A DNA stretch of 15,885 bases from an uncultured Prevotella sp. (GTDB taxonomy: Bacteria; Bacteroidota; Bacteroidia; Bacteroidales; Bacteroidaceae). The translations under genes were made by a program, and so were the position numbers. Where the stretch lies: positions 1 through 15,885 of the forward strand of contig CAKPWR010000061.1 of NCBI GenBank assembly GCA_934196725.1, read 5' to 3'. The notes beneath the pieces are model-generated. The model did no database searches. It was not told where the DNA came from and worked only from the letters and a program-made list of their open reading frames with translations. Position 1 is the first letter of the stretch. Each line of letters starts with the position of its first letter. Of this stretch, positions 6,875-15,300 are shown in pieces.

Positions 6875-6885
6875 AAGTGAACTAT
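6875..6885 (+). repeat. GTGAACT copy 4 (AAGTGAACTAT after transposase B)
   Basis: Identical to 5561-5571 and in the same position relative to the transposase stop codon. It is followed by a small hairpin, TAGCA-GTCTG-TGCTA. Confidence 0.8.
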
Positions 6886-7108
6886 AGCAGTCTGTGCTAC
6901 TGCCATTTAGAGTCTTGTAAAGACACAAACACGGATAACTAATTAGGAATCTAGCCACACGCTATTAAAAGAACGAGTTCCGTGTTGATTTGTAACAGAA
7001 AAATCATTTTTGACCATTTCTGCTACCGATATTTTAGTGCCTGTATGTTCCAAAATACCTCTTTTGTATTTATTAACACAAAAAGTTGCTCAAAAATTTG
7101 GCTATGTC
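6886..7108. other. Noncoding right-hand part of the insert
   Basis: 223 nt with no credible ORF, between the last GTGAACT and the ATPase junction. It holds a small hairpin GTCTT-GTA-AAGAC near 6912 and TTTG at 7097-7100, and ends with CTATGTC at 7102-7108. It is longer than the 44 nt that follow the matching GTGAACT in element A, so part of it may be remnant DNA. Confidence 0.5.
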
Positions 7109-7693
7109 TTAGGAATCATAAATATCCCTAAGATAGCTACGTTTGGCTCTTTCTGTATCTAAAGACAAAATCTGGGGAAGTCCTCCAAAAGTATAGTAGT
7201 CTTTCCACGCTTGCGAGCGTTCTCCCCCCACAGCACCATAATATTCAGAAAACGACAACGGCCAAATTCTTATTTCCTGTCCTCTTCCACGGAATTCGGT
7301 AACAACATCTTTGGACAGGAACTTCGAGTTTGAACCTGATACATAAACTTCAGTATTAGGAGTATGCATTAGGCTAAGCAATACTCCTGTAAAATCATCA
7401 ACAAGTTGAATTTCATCAAGAAAAATAAAATTTGTTTTGCCATCACTTTTTATACGAGAATCAAGATAATCAAGCAAAGCATCAGGATCACAAAGTTTGC
7501 GATTACGTCTATCATCAAGAGACACTTCTATCAGATGCCCTTCATCTACCCCATGCTGCAAAAGGTACTGATGAAAGATTTGGAACAGCAAGAAGGACTT
7601 TCCACATCTTCTTCCACCAGTTACTATTTTTACTAGTCCATTACCTTGACCAGCTACCAACATTTCCAAATATTTCTGCCGAGTTATAATCAT
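7109..7693 (-). pseudogene. AAA/DUF4143 ATPase, N-terminal fragment of interrupted gene
   Basis: The first 194 residues of the ATPase whose remainder is at 3687-4365. With the ATG at 7691-7693 it begins MIITRQKYLEML, as in the family. Walker A is GGRRCGKS (26-33), Walker B is FIFLDE (89-94), and VSGSNSKFLSKDV and FRGRGQEI fit the sensor region. The frame ends in YLRDIYDS then a stop at the junction. In relatives the sequence continues directly into TYIKDI, the first native residues of the other fragment. An upstream TTG at 7762 keeps the frame open but lies within the promoter, so it is rejected. As the fragment keeps the nucleotide-binding core and its promoter, a truncated protein could still be made, but it lacks DUF4143. 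Confidence 0.92.
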
Positions 7694-7698
7694 TGTAT

Positions 7699-7732
7699 TC
7701 CGAATTTTTGTGCAGTTGCACAGATTTTCGGA
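7699..7732 (-). promoter_or_regulatory. Symmetric dyad in the ATPase 5' leader
   Basis: A precisely symmetric two-part dyad: TCCGAA, 5 nt, GTGCA, GT, TGCAC, 5 nt, TTCGGA. It lies between the -7 box (7734-7741) and the start codon (7693), overlapping the expected transcription start. It could be an operator for a dimeric regulator or a 5' UTR hairpin. Confidence 0.6.
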
Positions 7733-7733
7733 A

Positions 7734-7762
7734 CAAAGGTAAGAAATACTGCTGAAAATCAA
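7734..7762 (-). promoter_or_regulatory. Bacteroidota-type promoter of the ATPase gene
   Basis: On the minus strand, TTG at 7762-7760 is followed after 18 nt by TACCTTTG at 7741-7734, matching the -33/-7 consensus of Bacteroidota closely. Transcription would begin around 7727, which fixes the translation start at 7693. Confidence 0.75.
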
Positions 7763-7800
7763 CTAATAAAGCATTAATAATTAAGAATAATTATCATTTG

Positions 7801-7832
7801 AAAGAAAAACGGGGCACCCTGAGGATGCCCCG
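7801..7832 (-). terminator. Intrinsic terminator after the OmpA-family gene
   Basis: A 7-bp GC-rich stem, CGGGGCA 7810-7816 with TGCCCCG 7826-7832, followed on the minus strand by a T-rich run (7809-7801). It lies 44 nt beyond the stop codon and ends the proposed three-gene operon. Confidence 0.88.
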
Positions 7833-7876
7833 CCACCAATTAAAATAATTGATTGTCGCATTATAAACTTACCGTA

Positions 7877-9022
7877 CTACTTAGCGATCATGATCGTTAC
7901 ACGGTTCTCTGCGTTTTCTGCAAAAGGCTGCACACGTGCACCCTTAGATTCTTCTGTAATGCGCTCAGAAGGTATATTATATTTCTTTGTCAGCATCCAA
8001 ACCACAGCTGCTGCTCGCTTGGCAGCAATGCGGTCGTTGATGACGTCATTACCTGTACCCTTGTCAGCATAACCGGTTACTACAACCTTTGCCTCTGGGT
8101 TCTTTCCAAGGAAGTCAACCACCTCACGGATCTTAGCATCCTCAGCAGGAGCAATCTTGTAAGAATTGATGGTGAAGAAGATGTCACGGCGAATCTCCTC
8201 TACCTTCTTCTCTACAGGAGCTGGCTTAGGCTCTGGCTTAGGAGCTACATATTCCTGCTTAGGAGCTGGTGCCGGAGCAGGTTCCTCTACCGGCTTAGCC
8301 TTCTTGGTATAGCTCTTGCCCAGGTTGATGCGTACACCTGCCAGTGCATTGAAGTACCAGTCAGGGTTGTCTGCCTTCTTAGAGTTGTACTTGTCTGAAA
8401 TCATGTTGGCATTGCCTTCGAGCATGATGCTCACCGCCTTGCTTACCTTGAATTCCAGATCGATACCGGCTCTGCCGTATGGGCGAACCTTCTTTCCCTG
8501 CCAGAGATATTCCAGCAGATAGTTGCTCTGATTCTTGATGTTGGCAGCCAGGTCGTTTACCTCCTGGTTAGCTCCAGCCCAGTTGATACCACCACCTACG
8601 AAGGCAGTAGCGTTGAACACGCGGTTCGGGTTCCAACCACAGAAGAGGTTAGAGAGGTTGAACATAAAGTCCACACCCGGAGCTACATATTTCCATTTGT
8701 AGCTGGCGGTATACGGAGTACCGTCCTTGGTAGCCTTGTATCCGTTCCATCCGCCCTTACTCCAGATACCGTTAATCTGACCACGGAGTCCGAAAACAGG
8801 AGAGAACTGGTAGCCGATGGCACCCTGAAAGTTAGGAGAAAGCAAGTCGGAGAAGCTTGCCTCACCTACAGTATATTGTCCACCAGCCTGAACATCCAGG
8901 AACCAGTGACGCTTAAACTGATATTCGTTTCCATCCTTGTCTGTGTAGGATGCTTGTGCCATAGCGGCTGTAGAGCCGATGGCTAACATGGCCGTTGCCA
9001 TGAGCAGTTTAATTGATTTCAT
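7877..9022 (-). CDS. OmpA-family outer-membrane protein
   Basis: A 381-residue exported protein. Residues 1-22 are a signal peptide (MKSIKLLMATAMLAIGSTAAMA). Residues 23 to about 240 alternate aromatic and polar residues in short strands with repeated Gly-rich turns, as in an eight-stranded OmpA-like barrel. A Pro/Glu/Lys linker (about 244-270) crosses to the periplasmic OmpA_C domain (279-380), with TGYAD (D320) and AAKRAAAV (R336), the Asp/Arg pair that holds peptidoglycan diaminopimelate in the family. The end NRVTIMIAK is typical. Such proteins tether the outer membrane to the cell wall. The start lies 18 nt after the stop codon of the 898-residue gene, suggesting co-transcription, and a terminator follows. 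Confidence 0.93.
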   Translation of the reverse strand: MKSIKLLMATAMLAIGSTAAMAQASYTDKDGNEYQFKRHWFLDVQAGGQYTVGEASFSDLLSPNFQGAIGYQFSPVFGLRGQINGIWSKGGWNGYKATKDGTPYTASYKWKYVAPGVDFMFNLSNLFCGWNPNRVFNATAFVGGGINWAGANQEVNDLAANIKNQSNYLLEYLWQGKKVRPYGRAGIDLEFKVSKAVSIMLEGNANMISDKYNSKKADNPDWYFNALAGVRINLGKSYTKKAKPVEEPAPAPAPKQEYVAPKPEPKPAPVEKKVEEIRRDIFFTINSYKIAPAEDAKIREVVDFLGKNPEAKVVVTGYADKGTGNDVINDRIAAKRAAAVVWMLTKKYNIPSERITEESKGARVQPFAENAENRVTIMIAK

Positions 9023-9040
9023 AACTTTCTACATTAAATT

Positions 9041-11737
9041 TTATTTCTTTACGAATTTCTTTCCATTCACAATGTAGATACCAGAACGGTTCATCTGCTT
9101 TACCTTACGTCCTTGGACATCATAGATTACATTGTTCTTCTCAGTAGAATTCACAACTTGTTCGATACCAGTAGCCTTATCATTGTCTACTTCGATTGAA
9201 ATCGTCATTCTTGGGTTTGTATGACAGTCACTGGCTTGGGTTGTGGTCTTGTCTTCAAGGAACTTTCCAAAGTTTGTATCTCCGAAGGTTCCCTTCAAAA
9301 TTACTATAGCGTAAAGATCGGCTTTCAATTCACCTTCTCTTATCGGTGTATCAAAGACTAACAGCAATGTAGGCGTTGACGGATCTTCCGGATCTACATA
9401 GCTTTCAAAGTGTCCTGTACGAATCGTCTTGTTGTTGTCGTAAACTGCAAGTCTCACTTCTCTATCAGGATTAGCAACCAAACCATCATAGTATCCTATG
9501 TTTTTAATCATGAATCCATTCAATGCAACATCCTTTTGAGTTACAGATGTATTAGGCAACTGCTGGTATATAGAATAATCGTAGTGAAGGTTTGGATCTT
9601 CAGGAGAGCCGCCCTTTCCTATTGTAAAGTTTTCTTTGATAGCCTGCGTCTTTACTTCCTTATTATTCTTTTCATAATGGAAGGTTCCTTCTGGGATTAC
9701 CAACTGATAGCTAGCCTTTGCCAAGTCAGTCAACGCAACAGTAAACTGATTGTCTTTTCCTGTTACCGGAGTAAAGGTAACGTTCTTCACACGCTCACCC
9801 TTCTCATCAGTGATGTAGGCATCGGCATCACTCATTACTGTAACATGACTCAACCCATCAAAAGAAAGAGTCAGGAGATCAGCATTGCTTTCTACTATTG
9901 CAGGTGTCAACTTGTAAGCAGTCTCTACGGTCTTGATAGCTGCTGCAGGTTTTTCAACCTCAACAAATGCGAAGGCACTGGTCAGACTGCTTTGCCAATA
10001 TGGAGCAACAACATCTGCTTCAGTCTGATATTTATTGTCTGCATGATTACACAAAGCATAAGCAACGCTAGAGTTTCCCGTTACTGATGGATAAGAGCCC
10101 TTGAATGAGAATGTACCCAATGCTTTGTCGGCATCAAAGACATCACCCGATTCGAGTTGTACAGCAGAGCCATCCAGTTTGGCAATTGTAAGTTTGCTTA
10201 CTTCTGCCCCCGCATCAGTTGTCACTCCATTGACATTCAGCATATTGTCATCAGCATCACCCAAGGTGAAGACTCCACTATGGTCTAACGCCTCAAACGC
10301 AGAAGCTTCATCAATATTGTCTACCAATTGAATCTGGTTGTCACTTACGGCAAGATATTTTCGTTCATTCTTCGTATTTACACTGGCTATCTTATACCAC
10401 TTCTTGTTCTCAGGAAGAAGAACATCCGTTTCATTATAATAAGCATCAATAGCAGCCTTAAATTCTGTATCTGTTGATGCCTCATTCCCGACAACTTCTT
10501 TCAAAGCGACATAAGCAGCACTGGTAACCTTAGGATAGCCCACCGAATTATTCTGCAACAATTCCAGAGCTTTCAGGTATTCGGCAGAACCAACTACAAC
10601 ATATTCTACATCGAAAGCCTTATTGTAGCGTTCCCATTCAGCAACGCCCTTCTTGTCGTTGCAAACTACATTAGCAGGAACTACAAGTTTATACGTACCC
10701 TTCTTTGAGATAGCACCTGCAGCACCCTGTATTTCAAAATTAACCTTCGTATCAGATGCCTTGACAGCCTTTGCTGTCAGATAGTCGTTACCATCTTTCA
10801 GTAATTTCACGCTGGCAGCCTCATCTACATATCCAACCTTCTCTCCGAAATCTACGGCAATAGTAAGAGGTAAAGTTTCAATGGTACCCGCTGCAGGAGT
10901 AATCGAAACAGGACAAAAAGGAGCCTTGATGACAAAAGTGAATTTCATTTCCTTGTTTTCAAAGCCTTCCTTATCAACAAAACTCTTTGCAGGAACCGTA
11001 AGTGTATAGGTACCATTCTTTGCTATCTGGCTAGCAGCAGATAAGGTTACCACCTTGTCTTTTACAGTAGCAGAAAGCGTCTGGCTGCCCGTTCCATCAG
11101 AGAGTGTGATTTTGGATGCATCTTTAACCAGCATGTTGCGGTCGAATGTAAGATGCATATTTTCAAAGTACTCTAAAATACTGCCATTCTCCAAATCACC
11201 TGTAGCAGTCAGAATGGTAGACGGCATGGTATAGAGTACCGTAATCTTTTTTAATTGAGCATTCGAAAAACTGTTTTTGTATATTAAGTCATGGATATCC
11301 TGCTCTTTATCATTAATCCATGTTTTGTATCCATCTTCCTGACTTCCTAATTCATCGTCTGTCACTCGAAGATCACCTACACTACTACCTTCGGAGAAAG
11401 ATACTCTGTCTAGACGTCCGATACCAGGCGCATGAACTTTCATCAATGCCTGCTGGCTGACTTTGAGATAATAGGTGACTTCCTTAGTATAGCGATTAGT
11501 AAAATTTAAGATGGATGTACCCAATCCCTGATTACCCCACTCAAAATCAATAGTGATGTCGCCATTAGAGAAAACATTATCAGTAACGGGAACTTCATTA
11601 CTATTACCTTCAGGTGGAGTTATGGAAGGAGTAAGGCTGAGTGGCTGACTGAAATCAAATACAGCAGTGCGCTGTATCTGAGCCCAACCGGGTGCAGACA
11701 CACAAGCCAGTAATATGACAAACAATGATTTCTTCAT
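9041..11737 (-). CDS. Secreted multidomain protein with Ig-like repeats and sorting-like C-terminus
   Basis: An 898-residue exported protein of unknown function. A signal peptide covers residues 1-19 (cleavage after APGWA). An N-terminal beta-rich module (about 20-170) is followed by two repeats resembling bacterial Ig-like (Big_5) domains at about 172-271 and 276-382, each with a phrase such as KNGTYTLTVPAKSF or KKGTYKLVVPANVV. A central region (about 385-600) has Ala/Glu-rich helices, then a beta-rich stretch, and a third Ig-like repeat with ASYQLVIPEGTF is at about 606-707. The last 40 residues (TGIEQV, IYDVQGRKV, GIYIVNGKKFVKK) resemble the C-terminal sorting domains or related tails of Bacteroidota secreted proteins. 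It lies between a small lipoprotein gene (23 nt) and the OmpA gene (18 nt). A surface or adhesive role is an inference. Confidence 0.82.
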   Translation of the reverse strand: MKKSLFVILLACVSAPGWAQIQRTAVFDFSQPLSLTPSITPPEGNSNEVPVTDNVFSNGDITIDFEWGNQGLGTSILNFTNRYTKEVTYYLKVSQQALMKVHAPGIGRLDRVSFSEGSSVGDLRVTDDELGSQEDGYKTWINDKEQDIHDLIYKNSFSNAQLKKITVLYTMPSTILTATGDLENGSILEYFENMHLTFDRNMLVKDASKITLSDGTGSQTLSATVKDKVVTLSAASQIAKNGTYTLTVPAKSFVDKEGFENKEMKFTFVIKAPFCPVSITPAAGTIETLPLTIAVDFGEKVGYVDEAASVKLLKDGNDYLTAKAVKASDTKVNFEIQGAAGAISKKGTYKLVVPANVVCNDKKGVAEWERYNKAFDVEYVVVGSAEYLKALELLQNNSVGYPKVTSAAYVALKEVVGNEASTDTEFKAAIDAYYNETDVLLPENKKWYKIASVNTKNERKYLAVSDNQIQLVDNIDEASAFEALDHSGVFTLGDADDNMLNVNGVTTDAGAEVSKLTIAKLDGSAVQLESGDVFDADKALGTFSFKGSYPSVTGNSSVAYALCNHADNKYQTEADVVAPYWQSSLTSAFAFVEVEKPAAAIKTVETAYKLTPAIVESNADLLTLSFDGLSHVTVMSDADAYITDEKGERVKNVTFTPVTGKDNQFTVALTDLAKASYQLVIPEGTFHYEKNNKEVKTQAIKENFTIGKGGSPEDPNLHYDYSIYQQLPNTSVTQKDVALNGFMIKNIGYYDGLVANPDREVRLAVYDNNKTIRTGHFESYVDPEDPSTPTLLLVFDTPIREGELKADLYAIVILKGTFGDTNFGKFLEDKTTTQASDCHTNPRMTISIEVDNDKATGIEQVVNSTEKNNVIYDVQGRKVKQMNRSGIYIVNGKKFVKK

Positions 11738-11760
11738 AATAGGTAAGTTTAAATGTTTTA

Positions 11761-12261
11761 TTAGCGCATGTTCATATCTATTTCGTCAGTAGCCGTCTTT
11801 ACACACAGTTTCCAAGTGCCGTCTACTTTCACCGGATTGAACATATAAGCTGTCTTTGCCGGTTCAGCGGTTCCAGCCTGTTTTGCCGTTGCAAAGGTAA
11901 CATCATATTTCACATCATTGCAGCCTTGCAACTGGAATGAGTAATATACGCGTGTATAATCCAATACAGGGAACATCTTAAACTTGTTAAGATATCTTTG
12001 TCTTGTTTCTTCTGTGAGAGGTTTTACTTCTTGCGTAGAATCGGTATATTCATGCAAATTGGCAAGCACTGCGTTATAATCCTTTGCCTTGAGTTGCGCC
12101 ATGGCATCATCACAAAGCTTCAACATAGCAGCCGTATCTTCTTCTGTCAATTCGCTTCTGAATTCATCAACCTGCTGTTCGCGACTTTTCTTTTTCTCAC
12201 CGCATGAGCATAATGAGAAGACCAAAATAGCCAAGAGAGAATATAATATAGTTTTTTTCAT
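11761..12261 (-). CDS. Small lipoprotein, unknown function
   Basis: A 166-residue predicted lipoprotein. Starting at the ATG at 12259-12261 it reads MKKTILYSLLAILVFSLCSC, a short signal peptide with lipobox LCSC and C20 as the lipidated residue, followed by GEKKKSREQQ. The frame stays open to 12312, but that would place the start in the terminator stem (12285-12317) and put the signal peptide at an odd internal position, so I reject it. The mature part has a helical stretch (TEEDTAAMLKLCDDAMAQL) and then a beta-rich domain ending in VDGTWKLCVKTA, as seen in small DUF4878- or NTF2-like envelope domains; that comparison is by impression only. It is probably the first gene of an operon with the 898-residue protein and OmpA. 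Confidence 0.82.
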   Translation of the reverse strand: MKKTILYSLLAILVFSLCSCGEKKKSREQQVDEFRSELTEEDTAAMLKLCDDAMAQLKAKDYNAVLANLHEYTDSTQEVKPLTEETRQRYLNKFKMFPVLDYTRVYYSFQLQGCNDVKYDVTFATAKQAGTAEPAKTAYMFNPVKVDGTWKLCVKTATDEIDMNMR

Positions 12262-12275
12262 ACCCGTCACATTTT

Positions 12276-12317
12276 TAAATAAAAAGAGGGTGTGCCGCTC
12301 TTTTAGGCACACCCTCT
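12276..12317 (-). terminator. Intrinsic terminator after the 1175-residue lipoprotein gene
   Basis: A perfect 12-bp stem (12285-12296 with 12306-12317) and a 9-nt loop, followed on the minus strand by TTTTTATTT. It starts 41 nt past the stop codon of the large gene and ends about 15 nt before the small lipoprotein start, leaving little room for a separate promoter, so read-through may supply the downstream operon. Confidence 0.9.
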
Positions 12318-12357
12318 AATTAGAGCTTAATTATTAATTTCCTTTTCAATAAATGTC

Positions 12358-15300
12358 TTAATCACCGATTGTACCGTTGATTGTGAACTCAACCTCAGTA
12401 GTAAACTCACCCCACTCGTAAGCGATAGTGATAGGAACTTTTACCTTGAAGGTCTCTACGTTACCACCATTATTGTAGTACCAGATAGTACCGAACTTAG
12501 CCTTATTAGCCTCCATGAAGGTTGTCAAAGCTGCATTCTGACTTGCAGAGTTGTAAGAAGTCAAATCGTTGGTGTAAGTTACTTTACCCTTAGTCTTAGG
12601 ATCTGCAGCATTACCACTTACATTACCGCATTTGAGTTCAACCTGGTTACTAATCTGATCCATTGTAGTCCAGCTACCACCGCCAAGAGTTGTCTTAACC
12701 TTAGCAGGTGTAGTATCGATTGTGATAGACTTCACATTGTAGTAACCCCAGAACCAGAGGTGGTCACCCCACATATTACTCTGGTTAGCTACACAACCTG
12801 CCTCAGAAACAGTAGCAGTATTCCAACCACGCCAGTCGTACAACTTGAAGAGATCAAGAGCGTAGATAACGTTACCATTGGTGTTAGCATCGATACGTGG
12901 CTCTGTAGCAACATCAATCAAGTTGATTGGACGCTCCCAAGATGTCAGGAAGATACCATCCTTAACATACTCAGCTACACCACAAGAATTCTCAGTTACA
13001 ACACCTACCCAAGAGCGGAGCTCCTTCTGGATATTAGCATTTGCAGGCTCATAACCAATCGCATTCAATACAGCCTTTGTTGTTTCATTCTTTACCAATG
13101 TAATCTCACTAGTAGCAGGATCCAATGTAGCAATTTTAACATAAGAAGTACCCTTTACTGCATAGAGATCTTCATTCGTGAATGCACCATCAGCGTATTT
13201 AATAGCGCAACCCTCAAGAGTTTCCTGCAACTTAGCCTTGCTGAATACGTGAGAGTCGCCAGTGATATACTTGCAGAACAACTTGTTCCACTTAGTATCA
13301 GCAGCACTGCTCTGTGGAGTGATAGTATAACCACCAACAACAACAGGCTCAGGAACGAAGTAATACTTGTGAGTACCTACTAACTTAGCAACATTACCCT
13401 TCAAAGTAGAAGTAACCTTGCGGCTAATACCAAGGATATCGCCACCATTTGTAGGCTCCTTAACATCGAAGATAACAGCATCCTTACCATTTACAGAACC
13501 ATCAAGTCCCTTCCAGTACTCAGGAATCAACTCACCGAATGTCTGGTTCTTATTGATACGTGACAAGTTGTAAGTCAACTTAACATAGATGTAAGGATAC
13601 TTAGCCTTTGCATTACCAATGTAACGTACATAGCGAGTTACAGTAACAGGATTTGCCTGATCATGAGTCAACATCTCAAGTTCCTTAGCAGTCAAGTGCC
13701 ACTTGAACGCATGGTTAGTTGTACCCTCTGTATTAGGGAAGTATTCGATATTACCAAGATCATCAGCAGCGTTGTAGGTACCACCCTTCTCTGGAGCAGC
13801 CTTGAACATCCTCAGATCCAATGTTGTATTACCTGCAGCATCGTTACCATAATTACCCTTCTTATCAATAGTATACTGCTCATCGAAGTCTTTCTTGGTC
13901 ATATTCTCAAGACCCTGTGTCAATACAATAGAAGAGAACTGAGACCATGTAGTCTTCAACTTATCAATATCATTGCAGAGATCGAACTGAGCATCCTGTG
14001 TCAACAAGTCAATTGTCTTATTAGGAGCAACCTCTGGGTTCTGGCGTGTAATGTGAATCAAGATGTAACCATCCAAGACCACCTTATCACCACGCTTAAC
14101 GAGTACCTGAACCAATGGCTCACGGTCGATAGCTGTAGAGGATTCTGTTGTAGTAGGATTACCGTCTTTATCAACATTCCATGCACGGAGAACACCAGCT
14201 TCCTGGTTAACCCACTTAGCATACTTACTATCAATAGTAGCGTTGCCATCTACCTGATAATTAACGAGATTGAACTGATATGTCAAACCCCATTCCTTAC
14301 CTTCTTCTAGCGACAACTCCTTCAAGTTAACACCAAGTTTATTAGGAGTACCAGGAGTAAACTGCTTAACATCCTCTACCAACATGTGGAGTCCGAGGTA
14401 GCTTGCAATATCAATACCCTCTGCGCTGTTATAGTAAAGTTCGAGAGCTGCACCAGCTGGATCAGCCAAAGCCTCCTGAGGTGAGTCATAAACGTGAACC
14501 TGAGCAGCAGCATCAGTAGCAGTTGTACCGAAGTACTTAGCTGTAGGAATACCCTTTTCGTCACCCATACGGGTATTAGACGCACCTAATCCAGCATAAT
14601 GAGGTTTCAATCTCCAGTACAAAGCCTCGAGGTATGCCTTCTGTGGCTGAATCAAAGCATAATCAGAAGTAACCTTGCCTTCAGCTACTGTACTTGCAGC
14701 AGTCTTAGCCTGCAAAGCAACCGTATTAGCTGTCTCATTCTTATCTTTAACAGTTGGGAATGGTTCCAACTTTTCAGGATGCTGAATCTTCAAACCTGCT
14801 GTTACAATACCATTAGAAGTATTGAAGAGAGCCTTACCCGCATCGTTCAACTTTGGAGAAGTAATATTTCCAAGATCTGAAGCTGTAGCGCGGGTATGAT
14901 AGTTCAAGATTGTTGGCTCAAGAAGATTGAAGCCCGTAATATCCTCATATGCCATATCAGCATTTGATGGATTCATGTGATACTTAACACCCCAAGCAGG
15001 ACCATAATTGTACAAAACTGCAGCAGCAGGATCAAGAGCTGTAGCATCGGCCAATCTGTCTGGCAAATAATTATCAAGACCCTTGATTGTCTTAGCCACG
15101 CCAGTAGTAGTATTCAAGCGGCTAAGGCCAGTCAAATTGTCCTTATGCTCTAAGTATTCACCATGCAAGTAATCATAAGTCAAAGTCTCAATACCATCCA
15201 AGTAGAGATTTGGCATGAATACCAAGCCTGTCAAATCACCGGTAAGTGAAATAACGACCTTTTCACCAGAAATACCCTTAACACCTGTGAGGATTAAGTT

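Larger units (their letters stand above)
5616..7108 (+). mobile_element. IS110-family insertion sequence B (ends approximate)
   Basis: The second tandem element, placed directly after A and ending where the ATPase reading resumes (about 7108). It has a leader of about 220 nt, the transposase (5840-6865) and about 243 nt of noncoding right end. TGTC lies at both proposed boundaries (5612-5615 and 7105-7108). The right part is longer than in element A, so the segment 6886-7108 may include remnants of something else. An alternative left end at CACT 5627 is possible. Confidence 0.55.

Noticed and set aside
7853..8398. 181-codon + strand frame over the ompA 3' region
   Set aside because: It is antisense to the OmpA_C domain, has no start context or domain, and overlaps the terminator region.
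12262..12312. N-terminal extension MCLKERHTLFLFK of the small lipoprotein
   Set aside because: It would start inside the terminator stem and bury the lipoprotein signal peptide; the ATG at 12259-12261 fits far better.
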